Shown: positions 37,401 to 45,184 of the stretch, piece after piece
How the letters are laid out: each line of letters opens with the position of its first letter
Position numbering within the stretch: position 1 is the stretch's first letter
Source of the DNA: Sulfurospirillum sp.
GTDB lineage: Bacteria > Campylobacterota > Campylobacteria > Campylobacterales > Sulfurospirillaceae
DNA: 46,163 bases
Assembly: GCA_014859685.1 (NCBI GenBank)
Contig: JACUTU010000011.1
Coordinates: 1-46,163, forward strand
Reading direction: 5' to 3'
Made by a program: the position numbers and the translations under genes
Notes under the pieces: generated by a model
The model's input: only the letters and a program-made list of their open reading frames with translations
What the model was told of the DNA's origin: nothing
Databases searched by the model: none

Positions 37401-37784
37401 TTTTAAAAGTTTTCCATCTTCTTCTATCTCAAAGTAGGGCAATAACTCTTTTTGGAGTGTTTTTTTATAGCTAAAAGGATACTCTTTTGCATACTCATCT
37501 ACAAAAAAATCAAAAGGATTCATCGTAATAAGATCAGCTTGAATTTCAACATCAATTTTTAGCTCTTTTGTTTTGTTTGGAAATACAACGCGTGCGAGGT
37601 AATTTCCAAAAGGATCTTGCTGCCAATTGATAAAATGATCTTTCGGTTCTATATTTAGCGAATATGCTTCTATGGGAGTTCTTGAATGTGGCGCTGGACG
37701 CAATCTAATCGTATGTGGAGCTAATGAAACAAAGCGGTCATAGCTATAATGTGTTTTATGGGATAATACAACTTTAAGTGACAT
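34419..37784 (-). CDS. Transglutaminase-like / DUF2126 fusion protein
   Basis: 1121 residues. About 1-290 is a transglutaminase-like region with triad GSCRDFAWLF, DLHAWCEVFIP and GWVGLDATSG. About 310-1121 is DUF2126, including LSMGGEPTFVSIDD, HTGTGGGNHVTIGAMKPSDS and GILELRAFDMPPH; Iyer, Aravind and colleagues interpreted such proteins as permuted glutamine-synthetase-like ligases (from memory). First gene of the minus-strand operon, followed by the fused ATP-grasp protein. A miniature element lies 32 bases upstream of its ATG. Confidence 0.9.
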   Translation of the reverse strand: MSLKVVLSHKTHYSYDRFVSLAPHTIRLRPAPHSRTPIEAYSLNIEPKDHFINWQQDPFGNYLARVVFPNKTKELKIDVEIQADLITMNPFDFFVDEYAKEYPFSYKKTLQKELLPYFEIEEDGKLLKEFMAKLDLTKKPIIDFLVYLNTQINQHLNYTIRLETGVQTCETTLTSRLGSCRDFAWLFVQVLRHLGLASRFVSGYLVQLKADIKSLDGPSGPPEDFTDLHAWCEVFIPGAGWVGLDATSGLFAGEGHIPLACTPSYESAHAIDGLSEKCESELFYENKVTRIFESPRVTKPYKEKQWDEIYALGFKVDAELLANDVRLSMGGEPTFVSIDDMEAKEWNTTADGEHKRELADTLARRLLSSFASGGLLHYAQGKWYPGEPLPRWQTSIIWRKDGKAIWQNPDLLADMNASFDYSDADAKKFLSKLALTLGVSDQNIIDAYEDPVYYIMKEAELPLDIDPLTCNLDDPLERQSIAQVLQKGLNKPAGFVLPLNFHKTKWLTCKWEFRRGHLFLGAGNSPLGLRLPLESLIQKPHVELALNFEPDLFASHPELGEYLSDALKRQKSSDGKTTDKNRYEKFIKTALCTQIRDGKLTIFLPPLNDTEAFLDLIASIEVVAQDLDMKVVLEGYEPAHDLRIERIKVTPDPGVIEVNIHPSKTWSELSHNILKLYEDARFSRLGTEKFMTDGKHTGTGGGNHVTIGAMKPSDSPLLRNPELLRSLITFWQHHPGLSYLFSGAFIGPTSQAPRVDEGRLENLYELEIAFSQIPTEGEVPFWLIDRLFRHMLTDITGNTHRSEFCIDKLYSPDSSSGRLGILELRAFDMPPHAQMSLMQMLLVRTLVSLFWRKPYKHKLVRWGTQLHDKFLLEHYVKEDIKDIVGFLNDEGYPFSLDWFDPFFEFRFPLYGMNTINNIHIELRAAIEPWHVLGEESASQGTARYVDSSLERVQVKVNNFTPERYKLTCNCVEIPLAATGVEGEFVAGVKYKAWQPWSALHPTIGVDTPLVFDLVDTWNNRSIGGMNYFVAHPGGRSYDTFPINSYEAESRRINRFWDFNHTQGDITPVTPAYIEQNLNDINGAKRAVVAKAGCKDHFLYEKLDENIEYPMTLDLRRKWARQ

Positions 37785-37815
37785 GGTATTCCTTTTTTGT
37801 CTGCATTAAATTTTA

Positions 37816-37908
37816 ATTGACTTTACGCACTTTTGTAAAAAAATTTGTAAATACCTCTAATTTTCTCGAAAAGTACCCTTTTCGTAGTTTTAATTGTGTA
37901 GCATCAGA
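37816..37908 (-). mobile_element. 93-bp miniature inverted-repeat element
   Basis: In minus-strand reading it runs TCTGATGCTACAC to GTGCGTAAAGTCAAT, with interior CTACGAAAAGGGTAC and AGAGGTATTTACAAA as in the copy at 12842. Flanking duplications are exact: TTTTA at 37811-37815 and 37909-37913. It lies upstream of the transglutaminase/DUF2126 gene, between it and the DMT transporter 3' end, and may carry or displace promoter elements. Confidence 0.8.
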
Positions 37909-37988
37909 TTTTAAATATTTTTGTGTATAAAAACTTCTGTAAAAAAGGCGTTTTGTTGATGAGAGTATAGCGAAAATTTGACCTTGAT

Positions 37989-38882
37989 TCAGCGTAAATT
38001 TGCTTGATTTTTTACAATTACGCTCAGCCAGATACCAATGGCGATAAAAGCAGCTCCGATGAGATGATAAAAGTAGAGTTTTTCTTTTAAAAAAATATAT
38101 GCAAGTACAAATCCAAAAAGTGGCATAAGGTGCGTGAATTGCCCTGTTTTGTTTGCACCTATGGCATGGATACCTTGGTGCCAAAAATAAAAAGACAAAA
38201 CAGAAGTAAAAAGCGAAATGTAGATAAATACCCAATAATAACGCTTTACAATAATTATATCAGTCGCAAAATTGCTGCCTATTGCAAAGTAAATCACACC
38301 TAATACCAGTGTGCCGATAGCAACAACGGTGGAGAAAAATTCCATATCACTCAACTCTTTTGGTCTGAATTTAAGCAAAACAGAATAACTAGCCCACATC
38401 AGTGAAGAGGCGATAACCCACAGATCCCCGCTATTGAACTGTAACTCTAAAAGAACGCTAAAATCGCCTTTTGTTATAAGATATATAACGCCGATTGTTG
38501 AAAGTATTATGCCTAAAAGTTGTTTTGTACAGATATCTATCTTGATGATCAAAAAAGAAAGAATAAGGATAAGAATCGGAATGGAAGAGTTAATTAAAAG
38601 TGCGTTCATCGCGGTTGTGTCTTGTAAGCCAATGTAAAGAAATGTGTTAAAACTAGTGATACCAAGCACGGATGCAAGCGTGATGATAAAAAAATTCTTT
38701 TGTAGGCTTTTAAGGATTTTTTTATAACGCATTATCAAGATTGGTGCTATGATAAAAACAACACCAACCCAGCGGAAAAACGCTAGTGAAACGGGATCAA
38801 TTGCACTTGAAACATATCTGCCGATGATAAAATTGCCAGACCAAAACAAAACACACAAAATGAGCAAGATATAAACACGCAT
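37989..38882 (-). CDS. DMT-superfamily (EamA) transporter
   Basis: Inner-membrane permease of 297 residues with about ten hydrophobic helices in two EamA repeats (for example VLFWSGNFIIGRYVS and ALAFFRW near the start, WVIASSLMWASYSVLLKFRP and GAAFIAIGIWLSV later). Substrate unknown. Its start overlaps the stop of the zinc permease gene by one base, so it is probably co-transcribed with the zinc operon; a role in metal or metallophore export is only a guess. Confidence 0.85.
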   Translation of the reverse strand: MRVYILLILCVLFWSGNFIIGRYVSSAIDPVSLAFFRWVGVVFIIAPILIMRYKKILKSLQKNFFIITLASVLGITSFNTFLYIGLQDTTAMNALLINSSIPILILILSFLIIKIDICTKQLLGIILSTIGVIYLITKGDFSVLLELQFNSGDLWVIASSLMWASYSVLLKFRPKELSDMEFFSTVVAIGTLVLGVIYFAIGSNFATDIIIVKRYYWVFIYISLFTSVLSFYFWHQGIHAIGANKTGQFTHLMPLFGFVLAYIFLKEKLYFYHLIGAAFIAIGIWLSVIVKNQANLR

Positions 38883-39685
38883 TAGGCGAAAAATTTTTTA
38901 TAGCTTAAAAAAAGAATAAACGAAATGCTAGCAACCAAGATGATGCTAGCCCCAGAAGTGAGATCAAAACTGTAAGAAAATATGAGTCCTGTGATGCTAA
39001 AAAATGATGCGAAACAAACCGCATAAAGCATCATGCCTTGCAAGGATACTGAAACCTGTTCGGCGATATAAGTAGGAATGCTCAGCAAGGCGATAACAAG
39101 AATAAGTCCAACTGCTTTGATGGCGATGACTATACAAAGTGCTGCAAGAACGAGAATGAGCGTGTAAAAAAAGTTTACATGTATGCCTCGAAGTTTTGCA
39201 TATTGCGTATCGTATGAAACCGCCAAAATATCGCGATACCAAAATGTAACAATAAAAATTATCAGAGCAACAAGTGCGTACATGTAGTACAAATCAGCTT
39301 GACTTACAGCTAGCAATGAACCAAACAAATAACTCATAAGATCAACATTGTATCCTGGTGTAAGATCTACTAAAATGATTCCAATTGCCATGCCAACAGC
39401 CCAAATTAGTCCTATAAATGTATCTGTTCGTTCCCGTTCGTTGATGGTCATATAGGCTATGAGCAACGCAGCAAGCACTGAAAAAAGCGTAGCTCCTGCA
39501 AAGAGTGGCAGACCAAAATACACAGCAAGCCCAATGCCGCCATAAGAAGCATGTGCGATGCCTCCAGTTAAAAATACCATTCTATTAACCACGATAAGTG
39601 AGCCGATGATTCCAGCTGCGATACTCACTAATAATGCTGCTAAGAGAGCATTTTGCATAAATTCATAAGCAAATATATCCATCAT
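38882..39685 (-). CDS. znuB: Zinc ABC transporter permease
   Basis: Membrane subunit of an ABC-3 family metal importer, about 267 residues and seven to eight helices. GGIAHASYGGIGLAVYFGLP is the family signature loop. Start is ATG 39685 or the adjacent ATG 39682; both overlap the znuC stop (ATGATGG). Part of znuA-znuC-znuB order. Zinc rather than manganese specificity is inferred from the neighbouring regulator and the His-rich binding protein. Confidence 0.9.
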   Translation of the reverse strand: MMDIFAYEFMQNALLAALLVSIAAGIIGSLIVVNRMVFLTGGIAHASYGGIGLAVYFGLPLFAGATLFSVLAALLIAYMTINERERTDTFIGLIWAVGMAIGIILVDLTPGYNVDLMSYLFGSLLAVSQADLYYMYALVALIIFIVTFWYRDILAVSYDTQYAKLRGIHVNFFYTLILVLAALCIVIAIKAVGLILVIALLSIPTYIAEQVSVSLQGMMLYAVCFASFFSITGLIFSYSFDLTSGASIILVASISFILFLSYKKFFA

Positions 39686-40416
39686 AATTTTGCTACCAAG
39701 CTTAGTAGTTCTACTTCGCAAAAATGTTCATTTTGGGTGAAAAATTTGTTGCGTTTGAGGTGACTCATATCGTGAAATGAAAGAGTTTTGTTGATATATG
39801 CTACTTTTTTTGCATACTCCAAGCTGATCGCTATATCATGACTGATAACAACGATTGTGATATCTTCATTGAGTTTTTTCAAAAGTTCATAAATCTTTTT
39901 TTGCCCTTTAGCATCTATATTTGCCGTCGGTTCATCGAGTAAAAGTAGTGTTGGATGTGCGCACAAAGCCCTTGCGATCATTACTCTTTGCCGCTCGCCT
40001 CCAGAAAGATCGCCTATCTTTTTCTGAGCAAACGCTTCCATGCCAACTTGTGTCAAGGAACTCATCGCACACGCTATTTCATCTTTGCCATAACCTATAA
40101 ATGGGCGTTTTGAACCTGTATGTCCCATCATCACTACTTCTAAAACTTTTATGGGAAAATGGGTGTTTACATTTGTGTTTTGCGGAACATAACCTACGCG
40201 CATGGACTTTTTGTCCGTTTTTTCTCCAAAGAGTGTGATTGTGCCACTTTTAGGTTGTAATACGCCTAAAATAAGTTGCAAAAGTGTACTCTTGCCACCA
40301 CCGTTTGGCCCGATGATGGCAAGAAAATCTTTTGTGCTTACATGTAGATTGATATTTTCTAAAACGAGTTCATCTTCATAAGAAAAAGAAACATTTTCAA
40401 TCTTTATGATTCCCAT
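39682..40416 (-). CDS. znuC: Zinc ABC transporter ATP-binding protein
   Basis: ATPase of 244 residues. Walker A GPNGGGKST near 36, Q-loop VGYVPQN, signature LSGGERQRV, Walker B TLLLLDEP and switch His in VVISHD are all intact. It follows znuA by six bases and overlaps znuB. Confidence 0.93.
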   Translation of the reverse strand: MGIIKIENVSFSYEDELVLENINLHVSTKDFLAIIGPNGGGKSTLLQLILGVLQPKSGTITLFGEKTDKKSMRVGYVPQNTNVNTHFPIKVLEVVMMGHTGSKRPFIGYGKDEIACAMSSLTQVGMEAFAQKKIGDLSGGERQRVMIARALCAHPTLLLLDEPTANIDAKGQKKIYELLKKLNEDITIVVISHDIAISLEYAKKVAYINKTLSFHDMSHLKRNKFFTQNEHFCEVELLSLVAKL

Positions 40417-40422
40417 AAAATC

Positions 40423-41283
40423 CTATCTATTTGCTATAGCATTTGCCATATTGATGAGTGTTTGTTCCCAGTCTGGGCTTAATGGGCTTATCTTGATAAC
40501 GCGTATGCCCAAATCTTCAGCGATAATTTTAGCACTTTTATCTGAAAATTCGGGTTGTGCAAAGATAGCTTTGATATTTTCCTCTTTCGCTTCTTCTAAA
40601 ATCATAGCCAACTCTTTTGGTTTTGGCTCTTTGCCCGCAACTTCTATCGCTAATTGTTCAAGATTGTATTGGTGAGCAAAATACCCCCATGATGGGTGAA
40701 AAACCATAAATTTTGCATGTGGTGCTACGCTTTTGAATATCGTTTGGATTTGTGTATCAAGCGCATCTACTTTTTGCACAAATGCAGCATGATTTTTTTC
40801 ATAGACGGCACTATTTTTACTATCTAATTGCAAAAGAGTTTCAAGCATATTTTTAGCGATAATTTTAATATTTTTTGGACTTGTCCATACATGTGGGTCT
40901 TTGCTAATAGCTCCTTTACTCTCTTTGTGGGCATGTCCATGTCCGTGTTCATGCTCTAGCATGTCTATCTTTTCTATGCCTTTTGTCACATCAACCACTA
41001 CTAATTTCTTGTTTTGATTGGTAAATTTTTCAAGCCACGCATTTTCAAATTCAACGCCAATAGAAAAATAGATATCTGCTTTGGAAATTTCTATCATCTG
41101 TGATGGTTTTGGTTCATAAGAGTGGATGTTCTCACCCGCTTTTATCATCAAAGTATTCCCCACTAAATCCCCAGTGATCGCCTGCAAAATCGCTTTTTGC
41201 GGCAAGATGCTCACTACAGCATTGATTTGTGCAGAAGCACTCCCTAAAAATGCACACAAAAAAAGTGCAAAGTATTTTTTCAT
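40423..41283 (-). CDS. znuA: Zinc ABC transporter substrate-binding protein
   Basis: Periplasmic zinc-binding protein of 286 residues with a Sec signal peptide (MKKYFALFLCAFLGSASA). Cluster 9 metal ligands are visible: His in ENIHSYEPKPSQ, DPHVWTSP, FHPSWGYFAHQY and an acidic site near FAQPEFSDKSAK. A His-rich loop HEHGHGHAH near 115 is typical for ZnuA and argues for zinc. First gene of the operon; a palindromic operator lies 15 bases ahead of its ATG. Confidence 0.93.
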   Translation of the reverse strand: MKKYFALFLCAFLGSASAQINAVVSILPQKAILQAITGDLVGNTLMIKAGENIHSYEPKPSQMIEISKADIYFSIGVEFENAWLEKFTNQNKKLVVVDVTKGIEKIDMLEHEHGHGHAHKESKGAISKDPHVWTSPKNIKIIAKNMLETLLQLDSKNSAVYEKNHAAFVQKVDALDTQIQTIFKSVAPHAKFMVFHPSWGYFAHQYNLEQLAIEVAGKEPKPKELAMILEEAKEENIKAIFAQPEFSDKSAKIIAEDLGIRVIKISPLSPDWEQTLINMANAIANR

Positions 41284-41297
41284 CAGATTCTCCTATT

Positions 41298-41312
41298 TGC
41301 AACTCAGTTGCA
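41298..41312. promoter_or_regulatory. Zur operator 1 (znuA side)
   Basis: TGCAACTCAGTTGCA, a perfect 7-1-7 palindrome located between promoter and start of znuA, in the position expected for a repressor. A second near-identical site lies 51 bases away (centre to centre). Confidence 0.75.
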
Positions 41313-41329
41313 TTTAATTTTTGAAATGA

Positions 41330-41335
41330 TATACT
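41330..41335 (+). promoter_or_regulatory. Probable -10 of zur
   Basis: TATACT lies between the two palindromes, so that operator 2 covers the transcription start of zur. The -35 region is A/T-rich without a consensus. Confidence 0.4.
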
Positions 41336-41348
41336 TTACTATCTTAAA

Positions 41349-41363
41349 TGCAACTGAGTCGCA
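41349..41363. promoter_or_regulatory. Zur operator 2 (zur side)
   Basis: TGCAACTGAGTCGCA, the same palindrome with one mismatch, flanked by further symmetric A/T bases. It lies 17 bases before the zur ATG, predicting autoregulation. Confidence 0.7.
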
Positions 41364-41380
41364 TCAAATAGGAGAGATAA

Positions 41381-41764
41381 ATGGCAAGCGTAAAAGTACT
41401 TTTGGAGGGAAAAGATTTTAAACTGACACAAGCAAGAAAAGCATTGTTGGATATATTTGTAAACTCTACTAAGCCGTTGAGTTACGAAGATATTAAAAGC
41501 ACTCTCTCCATGGATAAAGCGACTTTTTATCGCAATATCACAAAATTTGAAGAGCAAAAGATTATAAATGCCATAGAATCCCATGATAAAAAACGCTACT
41601 TTGAAATCAAGGCAAAATCACACGCACATTTTATCTGTACCACATGTAACAGCGTAGAGTGCATTAAAAACGGTATCTATGTAACGCTTAAAAATTACAC
41701 CATCTCAAATGTGATCTTACAAGGAATTTGTCCTACATGTAATCTGGCAAACGATAAAAATTAG
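41381..41764 (+). CDS. zur: Fur-family regulator, probably Zur
   Basis: Metal-responsive repressor of 127 residues. The winged-helix region contains LSYEDIKSTLSMDKATFYRNITKFEEQKII. Two CxxC zinc motifs, ICTTCNSVEC and GICPTCN, are in the C-terminal domain. Divergent from znuACB with two shared operators, which is the argument for Zur rather than Fur or PerR. ATG follows AGGAGAGATAA. Confidence 0.88.
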   Translation: MASVKVLLEGKDFKLTQARKALLDIFVNSTKPLSYEDIKSTLSMDKATFYRNITKFEEQKIINAIESHDKKRYFEIKAKSHAHFICTTCNSVECIKNGIYVTLKNYTISNVILQGICPTCNLANDKN

Positions 41765-41810
41765 CAACTTTTAAAATTAAAAAAATATCTATGGGGTGAT
41801 ACTTTATCTC

Positions 41811-41937
41811 ACTGATGTTACGCACAAAACGAACTTGTGCGTTTTAGTAGCAGGGGCAAATGTCCCTATATCCCCCTAAAGCTACGAAAAGGGTACTTTT
41901 CGAGAAAATGAGAGGTATTTATGAACTTTTTTGCAAA
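41811..41937 (+). mobile_element. Longest, 3'-damaged copy of the miniature element
   Basis: Begins ACTGATGTTACGCAC, contains a small hairpin (GTGCGTTTT, GGGGCAAATGTCCC) not kept in the short copies, then GCTACGAAAAGGGTAC and GAGAGGTATTTATGAAC, and loses similarity after TTTTTTGCAAA. The right terminal repeat and target duplication are missing. It may be closest to the parental form. The rest of 41765-42067 is A/T-rich leader with a TATAAT at 42025-42030. Confidence 0.75.
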
Positions 41938-42024
41938 TCAAGTTCACACAATTAAATTTTATGAAATTTTGCATTGTTTCAAGAGAATTTATGCTAACAT
42001 TAACGCATTTAAAGATTATAAAAG

Positions 42025-42030
42025 TATAAT
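42025..42030 (+). promoter_or_regulatory. Candidate -10 (TATAAT) of chemoreceptor gene
   Basis: A perfect TATAAT 37 bases before the chemoreceptor ATG, in strongly A/T-rich sequence. Other AT-rich hexamers nearby make the exact site uncertain. Confidence 0.4.
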
Positions 42031-42067
42031 TATAGATTATAAAAAGTTTTGCATTCAAGGAGCAATT

Positions 42068-43759
42068 ATGAATATCGCTACAAAAACGGTTATTGTCGTT
42101 TTAAGTTTTTTAACGCTTACAGCAGGGTCGATATTGGCTATGTCGGCGTATTTTAGTTTTGAGGATTTGAACTCATTTACAAAGCAGTATGCAGACGCAG
42201 CACATGAAAAGGCACAAAGCAAGGTTAAAAACTATACACAAATGGCACTAAGTGTTGTATATGATATATACAATCGCGAAATTGCTGTTGGTGCAGAAGA
42301 AGCAGTAATCAAAAAGAAAATCAAAGACGCTTTGCGTTCAATATCTTTTGATAACAACGAGGGGTATATGTTTGCTTATGATACAAAAGGTGTGCGAGAA
42401 GTGATGAAAGTAGCTCCACAAACTGAGGGTACAAATTACTATGATTTGCAAGATAAAAAGGGCAATTATCTTATCCGAATGCTTATAGAAGAAGCGCAAA
42501 AAGGTGGTGGTTATGTGACTTACTATTTTCCAAAAATAGATAATGGACAAGCTTTGCCAAAGATAAGTTACGCACAAATGTTTGAACCATACAAATGGAT
42601 TGTAGGAACGGGAGAGTATATAGATAACATTGATGCAGAAATAGCAACGATGCGCTCTGCAAACGAAGAGAAGATACTAAAAGACTTGCAAATATTTACT
42701 GCGATTGTGGTGTTTTGTGCGATCAGTGGATCGTTGTTTATCTTTTTTCTACTCCGTACTATTTTGAGTCGACCATTTCAAGATCTCATAGAAAACACAC
42801 GAGATCTTTCAGCTGGCGAGGGTGATCTGACTAAAAAACTTGCTATCAAAGGAAATGATGAAATTGCACGAGCAAGTGCAGAGATCAATAACTTTATAGA
42901 TAAAGTCAGGGATATGACGGTTGCCGCTAAACATATATCTTCAGAAAATACTTCGATCGCGCACGAGTTATCAGCTACATCACTTGAAGTGGGCAGATCA
43001 GTCGAAAATTCTACGCAAACTATTCAAGATATAGTTTCGAACTTAGAGCAAAGAGCGCAAAAAGATTCACAGATTTTTGAAGAAACCAAGCAGAGTAAAA
43101 ACGATCTCGAACTAGCGACAAATCTCCTGAGTGAAGCAAGTGAATCGATCTTGAAACTTGCTGAAAATGTAAAAACAAATTCGGTTCAAGGTGTAGAGTT
43201 AGCCGCACGAATCAAGCAATTGAGCCTTGATGCAGAACAGGTCAAAGAGGTACTTGTGGTTATCGGTGATATCGCTGATCAGACGAACTTGCTCGCACTT
43301 AACGCTGCCATAGAAGCTGCTAGGGCTGGTGAGCATGGAAGAGGTTTTGCAGTGGTTGCTGATGAGGTGCGAAAACTAGCGGAACGCACACAAAAAAGCC
43401 TTGCAGAAATCAATGCCACGATCAATATCATCGTACAAGCCATCGTTAATTCAAGTGATGAGATGAGTACAAATGCCCAGCAGATAGTAAGTATCAATGA
43501 TGAAGCAACGCTTGTTGAACACAAGATTTCTCTCTTGAGTGAAACGATGCACAAAGCAAATGCAATGGCAGATAAGAGCGTACACAGCTACATGGAGCAA
43601 GAAAAAGAAAAAGAGCAGATGTTGCAACGAATTTCTCAAGTCAATAAAATTGCCAGTCAAAATGCTCGAAGTGTTGAGGAGATAGCAAGTGCAAGTGGAC
43701 ATCTTGAATCCATGGCAGAAACACTCAACAATAAACTCGCCGAATTTACAACCAACTAA
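42068..43759 (+). CDS. Methyl-accepting chemotaxis protein with single Cache sensor
   Basis: 563 residues: TM1 at about 7-30, periplasmic sCache-type domain at about 35-190 ([35 protein letters not shown]), TM2 at about 203-228, HAMP, and signalling domain with [19 protein letters not shown] and [21 protein letters not shown] use ATG 42068, which follows CAAGGAGCAATT; the open frame continues upstream to an ATG at 41921 that lies in a mobile element and adds no family sequence. Ligand unknown, probably a small organic acid as in related Cache receptors. Confidence 0.93.
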   Translation: MNIATKTVIVVLSFLTLTAGSILAMSAYFSFEDLNSFTKQYADAAHEKAQSKVKNYTQMALSVVYDIYNREIAVGAEEAVIKKKIKDALRSISFDNNEGYMFAYDTKGVREVMKVAPQTEGTNYYDLQDKKGNYLIRMLIEEAQKGGGYVTYYFPKIDNGQALPKISYAQMFEPYKWIVGTGEYIDNIDAEIATMRSANEEKILKDLQIFTAIVVFCAISGSLFIFFLLRTILSRPFQDLIENTRDLSAGEGDLTKKLAIKGNDEIARASAEINNFIDKVRDMTVAAKHISSENTSIAHELSATSLEVGRSVENSTQTIQDIVSNLEQRAQKDSQIFEETKQSKNDLELATNLLSEASESILKLAENVKTNSVQGVELAARIKQLSLDAEQVKEVLVVIGDIADQTNLLALNAAIEAARAGEHGRGFAVVADEVRKLAERTQKSLAEINATINIIVQAIVNSSDEMSTNAQQIVSINDEATLVEHKISLLSETMHKANAMADKSVHSYMEQEKEKEQMLQRISQVNKIASQNARSVEEIASASGHLESMAETLNNKLAEFTTN

Positions 43760-43765
43760 ACTTTA

Positions 43766-43799
43766 AAACCCCTGTGAAAAAACTCTTCACAGGGTTTTT
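43766..43799 (+). terminator. Rho-independent terminator
   Basis: Stem CCCTGTGAA / TTCACAGGG with a 7-base loop and T5 tail, directly after the chemoreceptor stop. Confidence 0.9.
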
Positions 43800-43864
43800 A
43801 TATTTTTTTCACATAGTTACGATACATTACACTGCAAATTTACAATTGTATCGAGGAGAATCTG

Positions 43865-45160
43865 ATGTTACAAGAAGTTTTTCAAAAAAGTGCTGTGTTC
43901 GTTGCGAAAAAAATAGTGCAAAAAGCGATGAAATCACAGTTAAAAATTACGCGTGTAAACCAAGAGATACAACGAAAATTTGATAAAAATAAAAAATACC
44001 TACTCTATATCCATATCCCATTTTGTCATACTTTCTGCCCATTTTGTTCATTTCATAAGTTCAAATATGATGAAGATTTAGCGCACAAATACTTCAAATC
44101 TTTGCGTTTAGAGTTACAAAAAGTTCATGATGAGGGTTTTGCTTTTGATTCTTTGTACATTGGTGGTGGCACGACGCTCATCAATGAACCCGAATTGCTC
44201 CAAACGATCACTTTTGCAAAACAGCTTTTTGAAATAACGGAAGTTTCATGTGAAAGTGATCCAAACCATATAGATCCCGAAAAACTCAAAATATTTGAAG
44301 GGTATATCGATCGTCTTTCTATCGGCGTACAGAGTTTTGATGATACGATTTTGCATAAAGTGCTACGATATGAGAAATTTGGCAGTGGCGATGTGATAGA
44401 AAAAAAACTTAAAGCCATGGCAAAGATATTTCCAAATACAAATATAGATCTTATCTTCAATTTTCCAGGACAAACAAAAGAGATGCTCGTGCGAGATCTC
44501 CAAATCGCCAAAAATCTCGGTGTTTCGCAGATAACACTCTACCCACTTATGAATTCAAATCTTACAAGTGCTACGATGTATGATGCTTTTGGGGCAAATA
44601 CAAGTGATAAAGAGTATGCGTTTTATACTATCATCCAAGAACAGATGCTGGATTTTGAAAAAAATAACGCATGGTCATTTTCCAAAAATAAAACAGCGTT
44701 CAACGATGAATATGTAGGTGCGCATGAAGAATACATCGGTGTTGGGAGTGGCGCATTTAGCTTTTTGGGAGGCAATCTTTTTGTAAATGCTTTTGACCTT
44801 GAAGAGTATGCTTCGCTTGTTTCAAAAAGATCCCACGCTATCATTGCACAAAGTAGCTTTGCACAAAAAGATCAGCTGAAATACCACTTCCTCACTTGGC
44901 TTTTCAATGGTACGATAAATATCCAAAATTTTGAAAAAACCTTTGGAACTGTAATGAAAAAAAGTCTCAAATTCGAACTTGCTATGCTCAAACTCACAAA
45001 AAGTATCAAGATAGAAGACGGCGTTATCACAACAACCGCTTTTGGGGATTACCTTGCCTTATGCATGATGAAAGAGTTTTATAGTGGTATGGATACAGTG
45101 CGTGCGATGTTTAGACAAAATCTCTTTGTACATGTAAAAGAGGGAAAAAAGATCCAATAA
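43865..45160 (+). CDS. HemN/HemW-like radical SAM protein
   Basis: 431 residues, coproporphyrinogen-III-oxidase family. FCHTFCPFCSF gives the CxxxCxxC iron-sulphur motif (about 53-60), IHIPFC precedes it, and IGGGTTLINEP and LSIGVQSFDD are the family motifs. Such paralogues include true dehydrogenases, haem chaperones (HemW) and haem-utilisation proteins; I cannot decide. ATG 43865 follows GAGGAGAATCTG. The N-terminal 40 residues are basic and not part of the radical SAM core. Confidence 0.85.
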   Translation: MLQEVFQKSAVFVAKKIVQKAMKSQLKITRVNQEIQRKFDKNKKYLLYIHIPFCHTFCPFCSFHKFKYDEDLAHKYFKSLRLELQKVHDEGFAFDSLYIGGGTTLINEPELLQTITFAKQLFEITEVSCESDPNHIDPEKLKIFEGYIDRLSIGVQSFDDTILHKVLRYEKFGSGDVIEKKLKAMAKIFPNTNIDLIFNFPGQTKEMLVRDLQIAKNLGVSQITLYPLMNSNLTSATMYDAFGANTSDKEYAFYTIIQEQMLDFEKNNAWSFSKNKTAFNDEYVGAHEEYIGVGSGAFSFLGGNLFVNAFDLEEYASLVSKRSHAIIAQSSFAQKDQLKYHFLTWLFNGTINIQNFEKTFGTVMKKSLKFELAMLKLTKSIKIEDGVITTTAFGDYLALCMMKEFYSGMDTVRAMFRQNLFVHVKEGKKIQ

Positions 45161-45184
45161 TTGCATTGATTATAAAATCTTATA

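Noticed and set aside
37813-38235. Minus-strand 140-residue frame overlapping the DMT transporter end
   Set aside because: Overlaps a real gene in another frame and the mobile element; composition is that of a shadow frame.
4228-41937. The short repeats as REP/ERIC-type RNA hairpins rather than mobile elements
   Set aside because: Four copies have exact and different 5-bp flanking duplications, which fits transposition better than a spreading hairpin motif.
41921-42067. Upstream ATG for the Cache chemoreceptor at 41921
   Set aside because: It lies in the mobile element and the 49 added residues are not chemoreceptor-like; ATG 42068 has AAGGAG in front.
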